This document shows positions 35,331 to 43,981 of a DNA stretch of 64,000 bases, piece after piece. The stretch comes from an uncultured Bacteriovorax sp. Lineage in GTDB: Bacteria; Bdellovibrionota; Bacteriovoracia; Bacteriovoracales; Bacteriovoracaceae. Made by a program: the position numbers and the translations under genes. Each line of letters begins with the position of its first letter. Within the stretch, counting starts at the first letter, position 1. The notes beneath the pieces were generated by a model. That model was not told the DNA's origin. It ran no database searches and saw only the letters and a program-made list of their open reading frames with translations. The DNA is taken from positions 1 through 64,000 of the forward strand of contig CAMLMH010000010.1 in assembly GCA_946481315.1 (NCBI GenBank). Direction: 5' to 3'.

Positions 35331-36242
35331 ATGAAACTAAAACTCTTCGCTTTTATTCTGCTCATCCTGGCATCTTCGCCAGGTCAGCTGCAGGCCAAAG
35401 AAGAACTCACTGTTGTTCAGACGGTGGCCCGCGACCGGCGCTCGTTTGTTGTTGGGAAAGGAATTAAAGACGGAGTTTTAAAAAATCAGGAAGCCATCTT
35501 CGCCAACGAAAATGTCAGCATCGTCTGCAAGGCCATTGAAGTTAACCGCAATTTTTCTATGTGGGTACCGATTGATTCACTCATCACTATACCATTTAAA
35601 AAAGAGGAGATCGTCTCCAGTAACTCCGCCGTCTACGGTAACGTGGCCCTGGATGTTGCGACCGATGAATCACTAATTCCCAAGGAAAGTGTCAATGCCG
35701 AATACCGCAAACTGCGTTTAGAAGATAATTTCGCGCTTATGATCGGCTATAACAAGGCCCTGTCGCAATCTACTTCAGCAGTTGCCGAAGATCAGACTTC
35801 TACTGGAGTTGGGTTTAATTTTATTGTGGAATACAACAGCCGCTTTATGCCGGAATTCGAGCTCAATTATGGATTTCGCTATGATAAAGACGTTTACCGG
35901 GTTGAAGACCAGCAACTGGACGTTCCCACGACCCGCCTCATGGGGACATTAGGAGCGACTTACCATTTCGTCAATTTTTCAGAAGACAATAAGAATGTCT
36001 ATGTGTCGCTGGTTCTGGGAATCGGACAATCTAAAACAGATGTCAGCGGAACAGTAAGTTCGGGAATAGTGACGCTGCTTCCGGAAGTGCGACTGGGATA
36101 TATCGTGCCTTTTACCAAAACCAAAGCACTGGTGTTTGAAGCGGCCATCGATTCACTCAGCTCCACTGAAGAATTCTCCAGTGGTGCCGAACAAACCACA
36201 AACGTCGTTAATCTCAAAGGATCAATTGGTCTGCGTTTTTAA
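35331..36242 (+). CDS. Outer-membrane beta-barrel protein
   Basis: Signal peptide (MKLKLFAFILLILASSPGQLQA), then a soluble N-terminal domain of about 95 residues (VVGKGIKDGVLKNQEAIFANENVSIVCKAIEV). An 8-10-stranded barrel pattern of alternating residues follows, ending in the outer-membrane C-terminal signature LKGSIGLRF with terminal Phe. The soluble domain loosely resembles the C-terminal domain of the partial protein at 63324-64000. Function unknown. Confidence 0.75.
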   Translation: MKLKLFAFILLILASSPGQLQAKEELTVVQTVARDRRSFVVGKGIKDGVLKNQEAIFANENVSIVCKAIEVNRNFSMWVPIDSLITIPFKKEEIVSSNSAVYGNVALDVATDESLIPKESVNAEYRKLRLEDNFALMIGYNKALSQSTSAVAEDQTSTGVGFNFIVEYNSRFMPEFELNYGFRYDKDVYRVEDQQLDVPTTRLMGTLGATYHFVNFSEDNKNVYVSLVLGIGQSKTDVSGTVSSGIVTLLPEVRLGYIVPFTKTKALVFEAAIDSLSSTEEFSSGAEQTTNVVNLKGSIGLRF

Positions 36243-36247
36243 TTTTC

Positions 36248-37189
36248 TTATTTTATCAGTCCAATTTCTCTTAATCGCTGATTCAGGAAATCACCGGCAG
36301 AGATCGGTGGATACTTCGCTCCAGTACCTACGCATGAAGGAATACATTTTAATTCAGCATTCGAGTGCGGGTGAACAAAAAACGGCATTGAAAAACGTGC
36401 CTTGCCATCGTCACTAGGATTGATCACCCGGTGAGTTGTCGCCGGAAGAACGTCATTAGTGATTCTCGACATCATATCCCCGGTATCAACCACGATTTCA
36501 CCCGGACGGGAATCAACATCCAGCCAGGTTCCATCGCGCTCTAAAAGCTGCAGTCCTGAGTCAGTCGCTCCCACCAGCATAGTGATCAGGTTAATATCTT
36601 CATGAGCAGCAGCGCGGATAGAATTTTTTGTATCTTCACCTTTTGTCGGTGGATAATGAATGGTGCGGATGATGGAATTTCCGTCTTTGATCATGTCAGA
36701 AAAATAATTATTCGGAACGTCCAGAGCTTTTCCGATGGCCTCGAGTAAATGAACCGATGTGATGTCCATCGCTTCATAAAGTTCCACGAAAGCTCTTTTG
36801 AATTCAGAAACTTCTGAAGGCCAGACATTTTCCGGATAAATACCTTTATACTGTGATGAGGCAGCTAATTCGCGGCCGACGTGCCAGAATTCTTTCAGGT
36901 CTGGATTCTTGTTGTTTTTTGCGTGTTCAGTTTTAAACGGAGTGTATCCGCGCTGACCGCCGTTATTGCCCTGATATTTTAATTTTAACTCCAGCGGCAA
37001 ATGAAAAAATTCCTGAACCAGCTCATATGCACGGTCGATTTTTTTCTGCTCGATGGTGTGATCTTTTAAAATGATGAAGCCGTAATCCTTAAGACCGGTG
37101 AAGAGCTGATCAACAAATTTATTTTTGTCGTTATTCGTTCCATTGACGTAACTTAATAAACTTAATTCCGGAACTTTTCTTGTCGTCAT
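36248..37189 (-). CDS. 2-oxoglutarate/Fe(II) dioxygenase, isopenicillin-N-synthase-like
   Basis: Non-haem iron oxygenase with the facial triad H196-x-D198 (AAHEDINLITML) and H253 (TTHRVINP), and R265-x-S267 (RFSMPFF) for 2-oxoglutarate. The N-terminal DIOX_N block is present (LKDYGFIILKDHTI). 313 aa. Family members oxidise small molecules such as gibberellins, ethylene precursor and beta-lactam precursors; substrate here unknown. Single gene. Confidence 0.85.
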   Translation of the reverse strand: MTTRKVPELSLLSYVNGTNNDKNKFVDQLFTGLKDYGFIILKDHTIEQKKIDRAYELVQEFFHLPLELKLKYQGNNGGQRGYTPFKTEHAKNNKNPDLKEFWHVGRELAASSQYKGIYPENVWPSEVSEFKRAFVELYEAMDITSVHLLEAIGKALDVPNNYFSDMIKDGNSIIRTIHYPPTKGEDTKNSIRAAAHEDINLITMLVGATDSGLQLLERDGTWLDVDSRPGEIVVDTGDMMSRITNDVLPATTHRVINPSDDGKARFSMPFFVHPHSNAELKCIPSCVGTGAKYPPISAGDFLNQRLREIGLIK

Positions 37190-37351
37190 AAGCTCACCCT
37201 CCCCGGTTGATCACTGCTTTTTTGCACTATAACAACAAAAAAGACAATCTTCCTATAGAAAAGGCGTAAGTCGCTTATCTCTTTTTTAGATAATACTAAT
37301 GATGTCATTAAGGTTGAACTAAAGGGAGATCATTCTAAGTACTGAATTTTT

Positions 37352-38038
37352 TTATTTAAAAATGAGAGAACCAATGCGGACATAGTCGGCCCCTTCTTCC
37401 AGGGCCAGTTGGTAGTCCTGACTCATGCCCATGGAGAGCTTAAGGTCATTGAGCTGATAATCCCGTACCAGATTGTTTTTGATTTCCCGCAAACGTTTAA
37501 AGCAGGCCGTGGCATCGCGCTCGAAAGCTTCCGTACGGATTACTCCCATCGTCATCAGCCCATGCAGCTGCAGTTTGCTTTCTTTTTTGGTCATCATAAG
37601 ACTTACGGCCTCACATAATTCTTCATAGGATTCAAGGCCTGATTTTTCTGCTTCAGCTGATGTCTTCACCTGTAAAAAGAGCAGAAGTTTTTTTCCTTTA
37701 AATTCGTGTTCTCTTTTATAAAGCTCTTCTAAAAGTCGCAGGGAATCGACGGAATGAACGGCATAGAGGTAAGGAATTTTATAAAGCTCCCGGACTTTGT
37801 TGGTTTGCAGATGACCGATGAAATGCCAGCGAATATCTTCGATATTTTTTGCCTGGAGGGCCTGCGCTTTCTCCAGTAAATCACTGGTTCGGTTTTCGCC
37901 AAAGTCTCTTTGCCCGGCCGCATAGGCAAGCTCGATGTCGGAAAGAGGAGAATATTTGGTGACTGCCACCAGGACAGCTCCTTTACATTCTCCTTTTAAG
38001 TCCTTTAAGTTTTTTTCGATCTTTTTCTTATCGCTCAT
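37352..38038 (-). CDS. yggS: YggS/PLPBP family pyridoxal phosphate homeostasis protein
   Basis: Binds PLP via Lys28 (VAVTKYS) in an alanine-racemase-like barrel; controls free PLP and amino-acid balance. Other family blocks: DFGENR, WHFIGHLQTNKV, HSVDSLRLLEEL, LMTMGVI and LSMGMSQDYQLALEEGADYVRIGSLIF. ATG 38038 lies inside the end of the phasin-like gene (overlap 11 bp), implying coupled translation; a longer in-frame start lacks support. Confidence 0.93.
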   Translation of the reverse strand: MSDKKKIEKNLKDLKGECKGAVLVAVTKYSPLSDIELAYAAGQRDFGENRTSDLLEKAQALQAKNIEDIRWHFIGHLQTNKVRELYKIPYLYAVHSVDSLRLLEELYKREHEFKGKKLLLFLQVKTSAEAEKSGLESYEELCEAVSLMMTKKESKLQLHGLMTMGVIRTEAFERDATACFKRLREIKNNLVRDYQLNDLKLSMGMSQDYQLALEEGADYVRIGSLIFK

Positions 38039-38354
38039 CTTTCTTTTTGAATTTGAACTTAGCTTCAACTTCAACATCGTAGCGATCGAGAATATCCATC
38101 GCTATTTTCGATGCATCGACTTTGGAGAGATAATTTCTGATTTCTTCCCGGATACCATTGGTGAAATCTTCCTTGGCCCCTTTGGCATTTTGCACGAGCC
38201 CGGAGAGAATTTCTTTTGGTAGAGGCAGATCTTCCAGGATTTTCTTTACTGATTCTTCAGTCATGAAAGCCGCACCAACACCAACGGACACTACCTTGCG
38301 GATAATTCCTTCGATGGGTGAGTTTTTTTCTGGTTTTTCTGATTTATCGTTCAT
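38028..38354 (-). CDS. Phasin-like small helical protein
   Basis: 108 aa, Lys/Glu-rich, with helices VKKILEDLPLPKEILSGLVQNAKGAKEDFTNGIREEIRNYLSKVDASKIAMDIL and a conserved-looking tail YDVEVEAKFKFKKKDE. This matches the small phasin/PhaI-like regulator type often found near granule or lipid metabolism genes, though no PHA synthase is in the window. Overlaps yggS. Confidence 0.55.
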   Translation of the reverse strand: MNDKSEKPEKNSPIEGIIRKVVSVGVGAAFMTEESVKKILEDLPLPKEILSGLVQNAKGAKEDFTNGIREEIRNYLSKVDASKIAMDILDRYDVEVEAKFKFKKKDER

Positions 38355-38371
38355 AGGCCTATCCTTGTTTT

Positions 38372-38797
38372 TTATCTGGATTTAGCGCGTTTAAAGAATG
38401 ATTCCATCATTAAAGGAAGATTTTTAGAAGTTAATGCAGACAAAATAGAATTCGGTGCAAACATCTTGAAATCCACTTCCAGCGTATAAGTCACTTCCGT
38501 CTTACCATTACCAAGGTCACGCAGTTTCCACTCGCCTTCATTTTTTTTGAATAAATCACCGGACTCCAGTGTCCAGGAAACATTTGAAGGCCTTGTTTGT
38601 TTGGTGGCCAGAGTGTATTTGAAACTTTTAATCATGTTGACTGAGTACTCCACTTTCGCACTTTTTTCATCCTGAGCAAGAACTTTAGTGCTGGAAACTC
38701 CATCAACGAACTCTGGATATTTCGCGTAATCGACGATCACGTCGTAAAGCTTATTAATATCAACATCAACAACTTCAGTTCTTGTAGCCGTGGCCAT
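38372..38797 (-). CDS. SRPBCC/START-like protein, COQ10 type
   Basis: GGAGG precedes ATG 38797; the longer in-frame extension would overlap glpX. 141 aa: RTEVVDVDINKLYDVIVDYAKYPEFVDGVSSTKVL is the typical start of the polyketide-cyclase/COQ10 fold, which binds hydrophobic ligands such as quinones or lipids. Located between glpX and the phasin-like gene, same direction. Confidence 0.8.
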   Translation of the reverse strand: MATATRTEVVDVDINKLYDVIVDYAKYPEFVDGVSSTKVLAQDEKSAKVEYSVNMIKSFKYTLATKQTRPSNVSWTLESGDLFKKNEGEWKLRDLGNGKTEVTYTLEVDFKMFAPNSILSALTSKNLPLMMESFFKRAKSR

Positions 38798-38840
38798 TAC
38801 ATTTCCTCCGTAAAATATTATAAGTAAGCTTAGTAAAAGC

Positions 38841-39794
38841 TTAATACCTAGGTTTTTTATCAAAGTGATGTTCCGCTTCGATTCTTCTGATTGTACCAGA
38901 AGCTGATCGCATAACAATGGAATGAGTAATTGCACCCCATGATTTAAATTTTACTCCTGGAAGGAAGTTTCCGCTCGTCACTCCAGTTGCACAGAACATA
39001 ACGTCTCCGCGGGCCAGATCATCTAGCTTAAAAACTTTATTCAGGTCAGTTATACCCATTTTTTTTGCACGTGCGATTTCTTCATCATTTCTCCATTGAA
39101 GGATACCCTGAAAATCTCCTCCCATACAACGCATGGCCGCTGCGGCCAGTACTCCTTCCGGAGCTCCACCGATCCCGAAGAGTATGTCGACACCAGAATT
39201 TGGATCACAACAGGCAATGGCCGCAGAAACATCACCATCACCGATTAGCTGAATACGAGCTCCTGCTTCTCTGATTTCTCCGATGAGTTCTTTATGGCGG
39301 GGACGATCAAGGACGATGGCCGTCAGGTCAGCGATCCGGCATTTCTTAGCATCGGCAAGACGGCGAAGATTTTCTTTTGGTGATTCATTGATATCGATCA
39401 GTCCACGGCCTTCTTTACCACAAGCAATTTTTTTCATGTAGGTATCAGGGGCGTTGAGAAAATTTCCTTTTTCGGCAATCGCCATAACGGAAATTGAGTT
39501 ATATCCACCAGTCGCACAAACGGTTGTTCCTTCCAGCGGATCAAGAGCGATTTCCAGCTCCGGTCCTTTTCCTGTTCCGACTTTTTCTCCAATATAAAGC
39601 ATTGGAGCTTCATCGCGCTCACCTTCACCAATCACAACTGTTGCATCACAATCAACTGAATCTAAGAGTGCCCGCATGGCATCGACAGCGGCCTGATCAG
39701 CAGCTTTTTCATCTCCCCTTCCCATCAGACGGGCAGAAGCTATAGCGGCCATTTCGGTTACACGGACGAATTCAAGGGCAAGATTTCGATTCAT
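38841..39794 (-). CDS. glpX: Class II fructose-1,6-bisphosphatase
   Basis: Gluconeogenic hydrolysis of fructose-1,6-bisphosphate. Blocks of the GlpX family are clear: NLALEFVRVTEMAAIASARL at the N-terminus, GEGERDEAPMLYIGEKVG, DPLEGTTVCATG with the metal-binding acidic residues, GDGDVSAAI, and FGIGGAPEGVLAAAAMRC. 317 aa, normal length. GGAG before the ATG. Confidence 0.95.
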   Translation of the reverse strand: MNRNLALEFVRVTEMAAIASARLMGRGDEKAADQAAVDAMRALLDSVDCDATVVIGEGERDEAPMLYIGEKVGTGKGPELEIALDPLEGTTVCATGGYNSISVMAIAEKGNFLNAPDTYMKKIACGKEGRGLIDINESPKENLRRLADAKKCRIADLTAIVLDRPRHKELIGEIREAGARIQLIGDGDVSAAIACCDPNSGVDILFGIGGAPEGVLAAAAMRCMGGDFQGILQWRNDEEIARAKKMGITDLNKVFKLDDLARGDVMFCATGVTSGNFLPGVKFKSWGAITHSIVMRSASGTIRRIEAEHHFDKKPRY

Positions 39795-39863
39795 AAGGAA
39801 CGCTCCATTTATAAATTAATTGCTGGTAGCAATTATAGAAGGGATGTTCCACTACGAAAAGGA

Positions 39864-40598
39864 TTAACCGCCGAGCTTGTAAATTAAGAATTCCCGGGCC
39901 TCGAGGGGTAACTGTTCCTCGGACATTTGCCGGACAACGCCCAAGGCCATTTCGACTTTATCAGTCGTCACGGCTCCATCGATCTGAAAGACAAATTCGT
40001 CCTCTAGCGAGAGCGGAGTTTCCAGGTTTCTTTGAGTCATCACTCTTCCGGTTTTAAGACCAACACCTTCTTCCCATTCGATGAAATGCTCCATCATCAG
40101 GACCTGAAAGCGGGAGATGCCAGAAGAAGCATGTTCCCAGACAAAAACATCCAGTACGCCGTCGGCCTTCAGCCAGAACTTCAAATTATTGGGAAGCTCC
40201 AGACCAAGATCGCTTTTATGCAAAGGCTTAATATGCGAAACAATATTCTCGAAGGATAAAAAGCTGCGCATTTTTTCCTCAAAACTAATGCTCGAATCAA
40301 AAGATAAACCAATGGAATCTTCCCTCACCCACTGAATCTTTCCTTTGACCTTTATGACGGATGTTCTCCAATGCAGTTCACCGGCAATGCTCGATCCAAC
40401 CCGATAATTATGAGTGCCATCGCGAAAGGCGAGCTGCATACCGCTAAGAGAAATATCTTTTACCTCAAAGACCATTTTATTTTCCTGCTGATCCTTTTGA
40501 TCTTCTTTAAAAATCATAAAGCCGAAGGGAAAACGGGGGAAAACTCTTTTTTCCAGTTCCTGATAATCAGTTTTAATCAAACTTAAGTGCCGCTCCAT
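39864..40598 (-). CDS. PilZ domain protein, probable c-di-GMP receptor
   Basis: The PilZ signature is complete: RxxxR as RVFPR near residue 18 and DxSxxG as DISLSG near 48, with the beta-barrel ending at GLSFDSS. About 140 further residues form an unrecognised C-terminal domain. c-di-GMP binding follows from the family; target unknown. Divergent from pgsA. Confidence 0.85.
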   Translation of the reverse strand: MERHLSLIKTDYQELEKRVFPRFPFGFMIFKEDQKDQQENKMVFEVKDISLSGMQLAFRDGTHNYRVGSSIAGELHWRTSVIKVKGKIQWVREDSIGLSFDSSISFEEKMRSFLSFENIVSHIKPLHKSDLGLELPNNLKFWLKADGVLDVFVWEHASSGISRFQVLMMEHFIEWEEGVGLKTGRVMTQRNLETPLSLEDEFVFQIDGAVTTDKVEMALGVVRQMSEEQLPLEAREFLIYKLGG

Positions 40599-40666
40599 TT
40601 TTTCTCCTAGTAAGCTTTATATCTCTTAGGTTAAGATAGTCTTGAAAAATAGATAAGAAGGAAAAT

Positions 40667-41347
40667 ATGGAGCATCAAGCAGACTCGGCCGGGGCCCAAA
40701 GTAACGAATGGGAGATTGATAATCTTCCGAATCGACTGACTATGTTTAGGGTCGTATTGATTCCTATTATTATTTTTTCTCTTTTTGCGACTATAGGCCA
40801 ATTTGAATGGGCCCGAGAACACACTAAACTTCTCAACTATATCGCGGCCTGGACATTTGTGGCGGCTTCCATCACCGATTTTCTGGATGGCTATATTGCC
40901 CGCAAAAAAAATATTGTGACGGTCTTCGGGTCTTTTCTGGATCCGATTGCCGATAAATTCCTTGTGATTTCTTCCCTGGTCATGTTGCAATCATTAAACC
41001 GAGTGCATGTTCTGGTTGTACTGATTCTCATTCTCCGTGAAATGTACATCACCGCTCTTCGCCTTCTTGCCATGGAAAAAGGTATCAGTGTACCGGTAGG
41101 AACACTGGGAAAATGGAAAACGGCAACTCAGATGGTTGGGATCCCGCTACTCATGGCCTTTGACCATCCCTGGGGCATTGATATGCCGACACTGGGAACT
41201 GTCCTCATTTATCTTTCCTCATTATTTTCCGTCTATTCAGCGCTGGAATATTCTCTGGGGCTGCTGAAAAAAATAAAAAAAATTCGCCGTGAAAAAAGAC
41301 GCGAAAAAATGCGGGAAAAGCAAAAAAGGACATCTCTCGATGGTTAG
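40667..41347 (+). CDS. pgsA: CDP-diacylglycerol-glycerol-3-phosphate 3-phosphatidyltransferase
   Basis: Makes phosphatidylglycerol phosphate at the inner membrane. The CDP-alcohol phosphotransferase motif is perfect: D71xxD74G75xxA78R79(x8)G88xxxD92xxxD96. Five to six hydrophobic segments and a Lys/Arg-rich tail. A 20-residue hydrophilic N-terminus precedes NLPNRLTMFRVVLIPI. AAGGAA before the ATG. The stop overlaps serB. Confidence 0.92.
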   Translation: MEHQADSAGAQSNEWEIDNLPNRLTMFRVVLIPIIIFSLFATIGQFEWAREHTKLLNYIAAWTFVAASITDFLDGYIARKKNIVTVFGSFLDPIADKFLVISSLVMLQSLNRVHVLVVLILILREMYITALRLLAMEKGISVPVGTLGKWKTATQMVGIPLLMAFDHPWGIDMPTLGTVLIYLSSLFSVYSALEYSLGLLKKIKKIRREKRREKMREKQKRTSLDG

Positions 41348-42551
41348 ACATCACAGTACTCAGGATCTTGGAAATAAAATTATTCTCGTCACAGTTTCAG
41401 GTCAGGATGGTCCGGGAATCACTTCCCGGTTGATGAAAATTACCAGCGACTACGATGTCGATGTTCTGGATATGGGTCAGGCCGTCACTCATGGACTTCT
41501 TTCACTCAGCTTTGTTCTGGGACTTAAACCGGATGAAAAAAACGGCAATGGAAATGTACTCAAGGATTTGCTTTTTGAAGCTAACATGATGGGACTAACT
41601 CTCAGCTATAAAGTAGTCGAAGAAAAAGTATTCACACCCGAAATGACCGGTGAAAAGTTTATCGTCACCTGCGTTTCAGCACATACCATCACGGCACACT
41701 TTATTTCCGACGTCGCCCATGTTCTCGCCTTCTGTAAAATAAACATCGAACGTATTGATAAAGTGTCACCGCAGGATTTCTCTTCGCTGGAAATCACCAC
41801 TACTATTCCCCGGGACCTGGACACGAAAATTTTAAAAGAAGAGCTGATGCGTGTATCAACAATACACAAAGTTGACGTTGCATTCCTGAAGGACAATGTT
41901 TTCCGCCGCAACAAAAGACTGATTGTTTTTGATATGGATTCCACACTCATTCAGGCCGAAGTGATTGATGAACTGGCCGAGATTGCCGGAGTGGGACCGA
42001 TGGTAAAAGAAATCACTCATCGGGCAATGAATGGAGAAATCGATTTTGATGAATCTCTTCGTCTTCGCGTCTCCCAGTTAAAAGGTCTTCCCGCTGCCAA
42101 AATGCAGGAAGTTCTGGAGCGTCTGCCGCTTACTCCCGGCGTAGAAGAATTCATTAAGACGATCAAAAAACTGGGCTATAAAGTCGCTCTGATTTCCGGG
42201 GGATTCACTTTTTTTGCCGATGCTTTAAAACTTAAACTCGGACTGGATTACTCTTTTGCCAATGAGCTGGAAATCGTCGATGATAAGCTTACCGGAAAAG
42301 TTGTAGGGACTATTGTTAACGCCAATCAAAAGGCCATCCTGGTTAAACTCATTGCTCAACAGGAGAATATTTCACTGGAGCAGGTAGTGGCCATCGGTGA
42401 TGGGGCCAATGATTTACCAATGCTCGCAACGGCCGGGCTGGGAATTGCCTTTCATGCTAAAGATGTCGTGAGAAAAGAAGCGCAACAACACTTAAGTCAC
42501 GGGCCTATGACTTCAATTCTTTACTTCTTAGGTATTCCCGGGCCGAAGTAA
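41340..42551 (+). CDS. serB: Phosphoserine phosphatase with N-terminal ACT domains
   Basis: Last step of serine synthesis. Two ACT-like domains (ILVTVSGQDGPGITSRLMK; FIVTCVSAHTITAHFISDV) fill the first 180 residues, as in long SerB. The HAD catalytic motif DMDST has D198 and D200; ISGGFTFFA and GDGANDLPML complete it. The start at 41340 has AAGGA nine bases upstream and overlaps pgsA by 8 bp. Confidence 0.93.
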   Translation: MVRHHSTQDLGNKIILVTVSGQDGPGITSRLMKITSDYDVDVLDMGQAVTHGLLSLSFVLGLKPDEKNGNGNVLKDLLFEANMMGLTLSYKVVEEKVFTPEMTGEKFIVTCVSAHTITAHFISDVAHVLAFCKINIERIDKVSPQDFSSLEITTTIPRDLDTKILKEELMRVSTIHKVDVAFLKDNVFRRNKRLIVFDMDSTLIQAEVIDELAEIAGVGPMVKEITHRAMNGEIDFDESLRLRVSQLKGLPAAKMQEVLERLPLTPGVEEFIKTIKKLGYKVALISGGFTFFADALKLKLGLDYSFANELEIVDDKLTGKVVGTIVNANQKAILVKLIAQQENISLEQVVAIGDGANDLPMLATAGLGIAFHAKDVVRKEAQQHLSHGPMTSILYFLGIPGPK

Positions 42552-42577
42552 CGATTGATAAGGAAAGTTTAAAAATC

Positions 42578-42922
42578 ATGTTAAGACAATTGCTTCAAAG
42601 TAAAATTCACAAAGCAACTATCACCGAAGCTGATTTATCCTATATCGGAAGCATTACGATCGATCAGGATTTGTTGGACCGCGTGGATTTATGGCCTGGC
42701 CAGAAAGTCACAGTGGTTAGCAATACCAGCGGCCATCGTCTGGAAACTTACGTTATTTCCGGAACCCGGGGTTCAGGTATGGTTTGTATAAATGGTGCAG
42801 CCGCTCTACTTATAAAAAAAGGTGAAGAAGTCATCATTTTCAGCTACGCTTTAAGTGACAGACCAATTGCCCCGAAATGCATATTGGTTGACTCACAAAA
42901 CAAATATGTCCAGGATCTTTAG
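42578..42922 (+). CDS. panD: Aspartate 1-decarboxylase
   Basis: Makes beta-alanine for pantothenate/CoA. The pro-enzyme self-cleaves between Gly24 and Ser25 (YIGSITID) to form the pyruvoyl group, at exactly the E. coli position. LLQSKIHKATITEADL and NGAAALLIKKGEEVIIFSYA are family blocks. 114 aa. 26 bp after serB; the serine and pantothenate genes probably share a transcript. Confidence 0.95.
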   Translation: MLRQLLQSKIHKATITEADLSYIGSITIDQDLLDRVDLWPGQKVTVVSNTSGHRLETYVISGTRGSGMVCINGAAALLIKKGEEVIIFSYALSDRPIAPKCILVDSQNKYVQDL

Positions 42923-42923
42923 G

Positions 42924-43514
42924 ATGGATGATTCCCGGTTAGAAAAAAAAGCGACAATCAGGTGTTATGAGACCGATACTCGTTTTCCCATTGAATGTTT
43001 AAACGTCTGGGACCTGACTGAGCTGGAAATCATTGGCGGAAGTTTTAGTTATTTCCCTGCCGATATCTCTCAACTTAAACACTTAAAAAAATTCTCACTT
43101 ATCTCTACGAAAGTTGCAGAACTTCCGGTTGAGCTTTTTGAATTACCCGAACTGGAATATCTCAATCTGAAAAATAATAAAATCGAATTTTTGCCTCCGC
43201 TCTTTCAGGACAACAAAATAAAAGAACTGATCATTGGCCGGAATGCTTTAACCACCAGTGCGCTGACAACTTTTTTTAATGCCTTTAAAGAACTGCGCGT
43301 CCTGGATCTGGGACACAATAACCTGCATGTCTTGCCGGAAAGTTTATTTGATCTAAAAGAACTGCGAAGACTCAACCTGGAAAATAATCAGTTAAAAAAA
43401 CTGCATCCCCGCCTGAAAAATCTGGTCCTCTTAGGACATCTCTCTTTGACCAATAACCCCTTTTCTGAAGAAGAAAAAGAAGTCATTGGCAAAGATTACA
43501 ATATCTCATTTTAA
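42924..43514 (+). CDS. Leucine-rich repeat protein
   Basis: 196 aa from ATG 42924, chosen because CAGGA lies eight bases upstream. About six LRRs of the bacterial type, LxxLxxLxLxxNxLxxLPxxL (ELPVELFELPELEYLNLKNNKIEFLPPLF; ELRVLDLGHNNLHVLPESLFDLKELRRLNLENNQL). No signal peptide, so cytosolic. Starts one base after panD. Partner unknown. Confidence 0.85.
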   Translation: MDDSRLEKKATIRCYETDTRFPIECLNVWDLTELEIIGGSFSYFPADISQLKHLKKFSLISTKVAELPVELFELPELEYLNLKNNKIEFLPPLFQDNKIKELIIGRNALTTSALTTFFNAFKELRVLDLGHNNLHVLPESLFDLKELRRLNLENNQLKKLHPRLKNLVLLGHLSLTNNPFSEEEKEVIGKDYNISF

Positions 43515-43521
43515 ATTTTGG

Positions 43522-43869
43522 CTAGATTTTGATTCTTGCATTGGCCTTGCGAAGACGGTCTAAGAGTGTATGCAAAAGAGCGGTAAACCACTTAGGAAGT
43601 CCTGCAAGTGTCCCATCCAGTTTATCCGAAGGGATGATGACCAGAACAGATTCCGTCATTGCCTGCACAGAAGCAGATCGCGGATGTTTATCTAAAAAAG
43701 ACATCTCTCCTACAAGCTCTCCGGAAATTATAGTTCCGATTTGATGCTCTTTATCCCCTTTACGTTTAAACACAGCAAGTGTTCCTGACTGCAAATAATA
43801 CATTTCTGTACTTTCTTCACCTTCACGCAAAAGATACTCTCCGGGATTTAGTCGGATTGATTCGCTCAT
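43522..43869 (-). CDS. Stand-alone cyclic nucleotide-binding domain protein
   Basis: 115 aa consisting only of a Crp-type cNMP-binding barrel: LNPGEYLLREGEESTEMYYLQSGTLAVFKR, GELVGEMSFLDKHPRSASVQAMTES (phosphate-binding cassette with Glu and Arg). There is no DNA-binding helix-turn-helix, so it probably signals by protein contact. Convergent with the LRR gene. Confidence 0.88.
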   Translation of the reverse strand: MSESIRLNPGEYLLREGEESTEMYYLQSGTLAVFKRKGDKEHQIGTIISGELVGEMSFLDKHPRSASVQAMTESVLVIIPSDKLDGTLAGLPKWFTALLHTLLDRLRKANARIKI

Positions 43870-43934
43870 TAAAAACCTCAGTTCAAAAGATTGGATGGGT
43901 TTATGTTAACAGAATTTTGGAAGTTGTTTAGGCG

Positions 43935-43970
43935 GCAAAAAACAAGCGGAGCAACAGAGTGCTCCGCTCG
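43935..43970 (-). terminator. Terminator of clpB
   Basis: On the minus strand, AGCGGAGCA pairs with TGCTCCGCT over 9 bp (6-base loop), followed by TGTTTTTT. It lies 12 bp after the clpB stop. Confidence 0.88.
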
Positions 43971-43981
43971 GAAATAAGGTT

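Noticed and set aside
38798..38935. Longer N-terminus for the SRPBCC protein
   Set aside because: Would overlap the end of glpX; GGAGG sits before ATG 38797.
42855..42923. Longer N-terminus for the LRR protein overlapping panD
   Set aside because: Lies inside panD in another frame; CAGGA supports ATG 42924.
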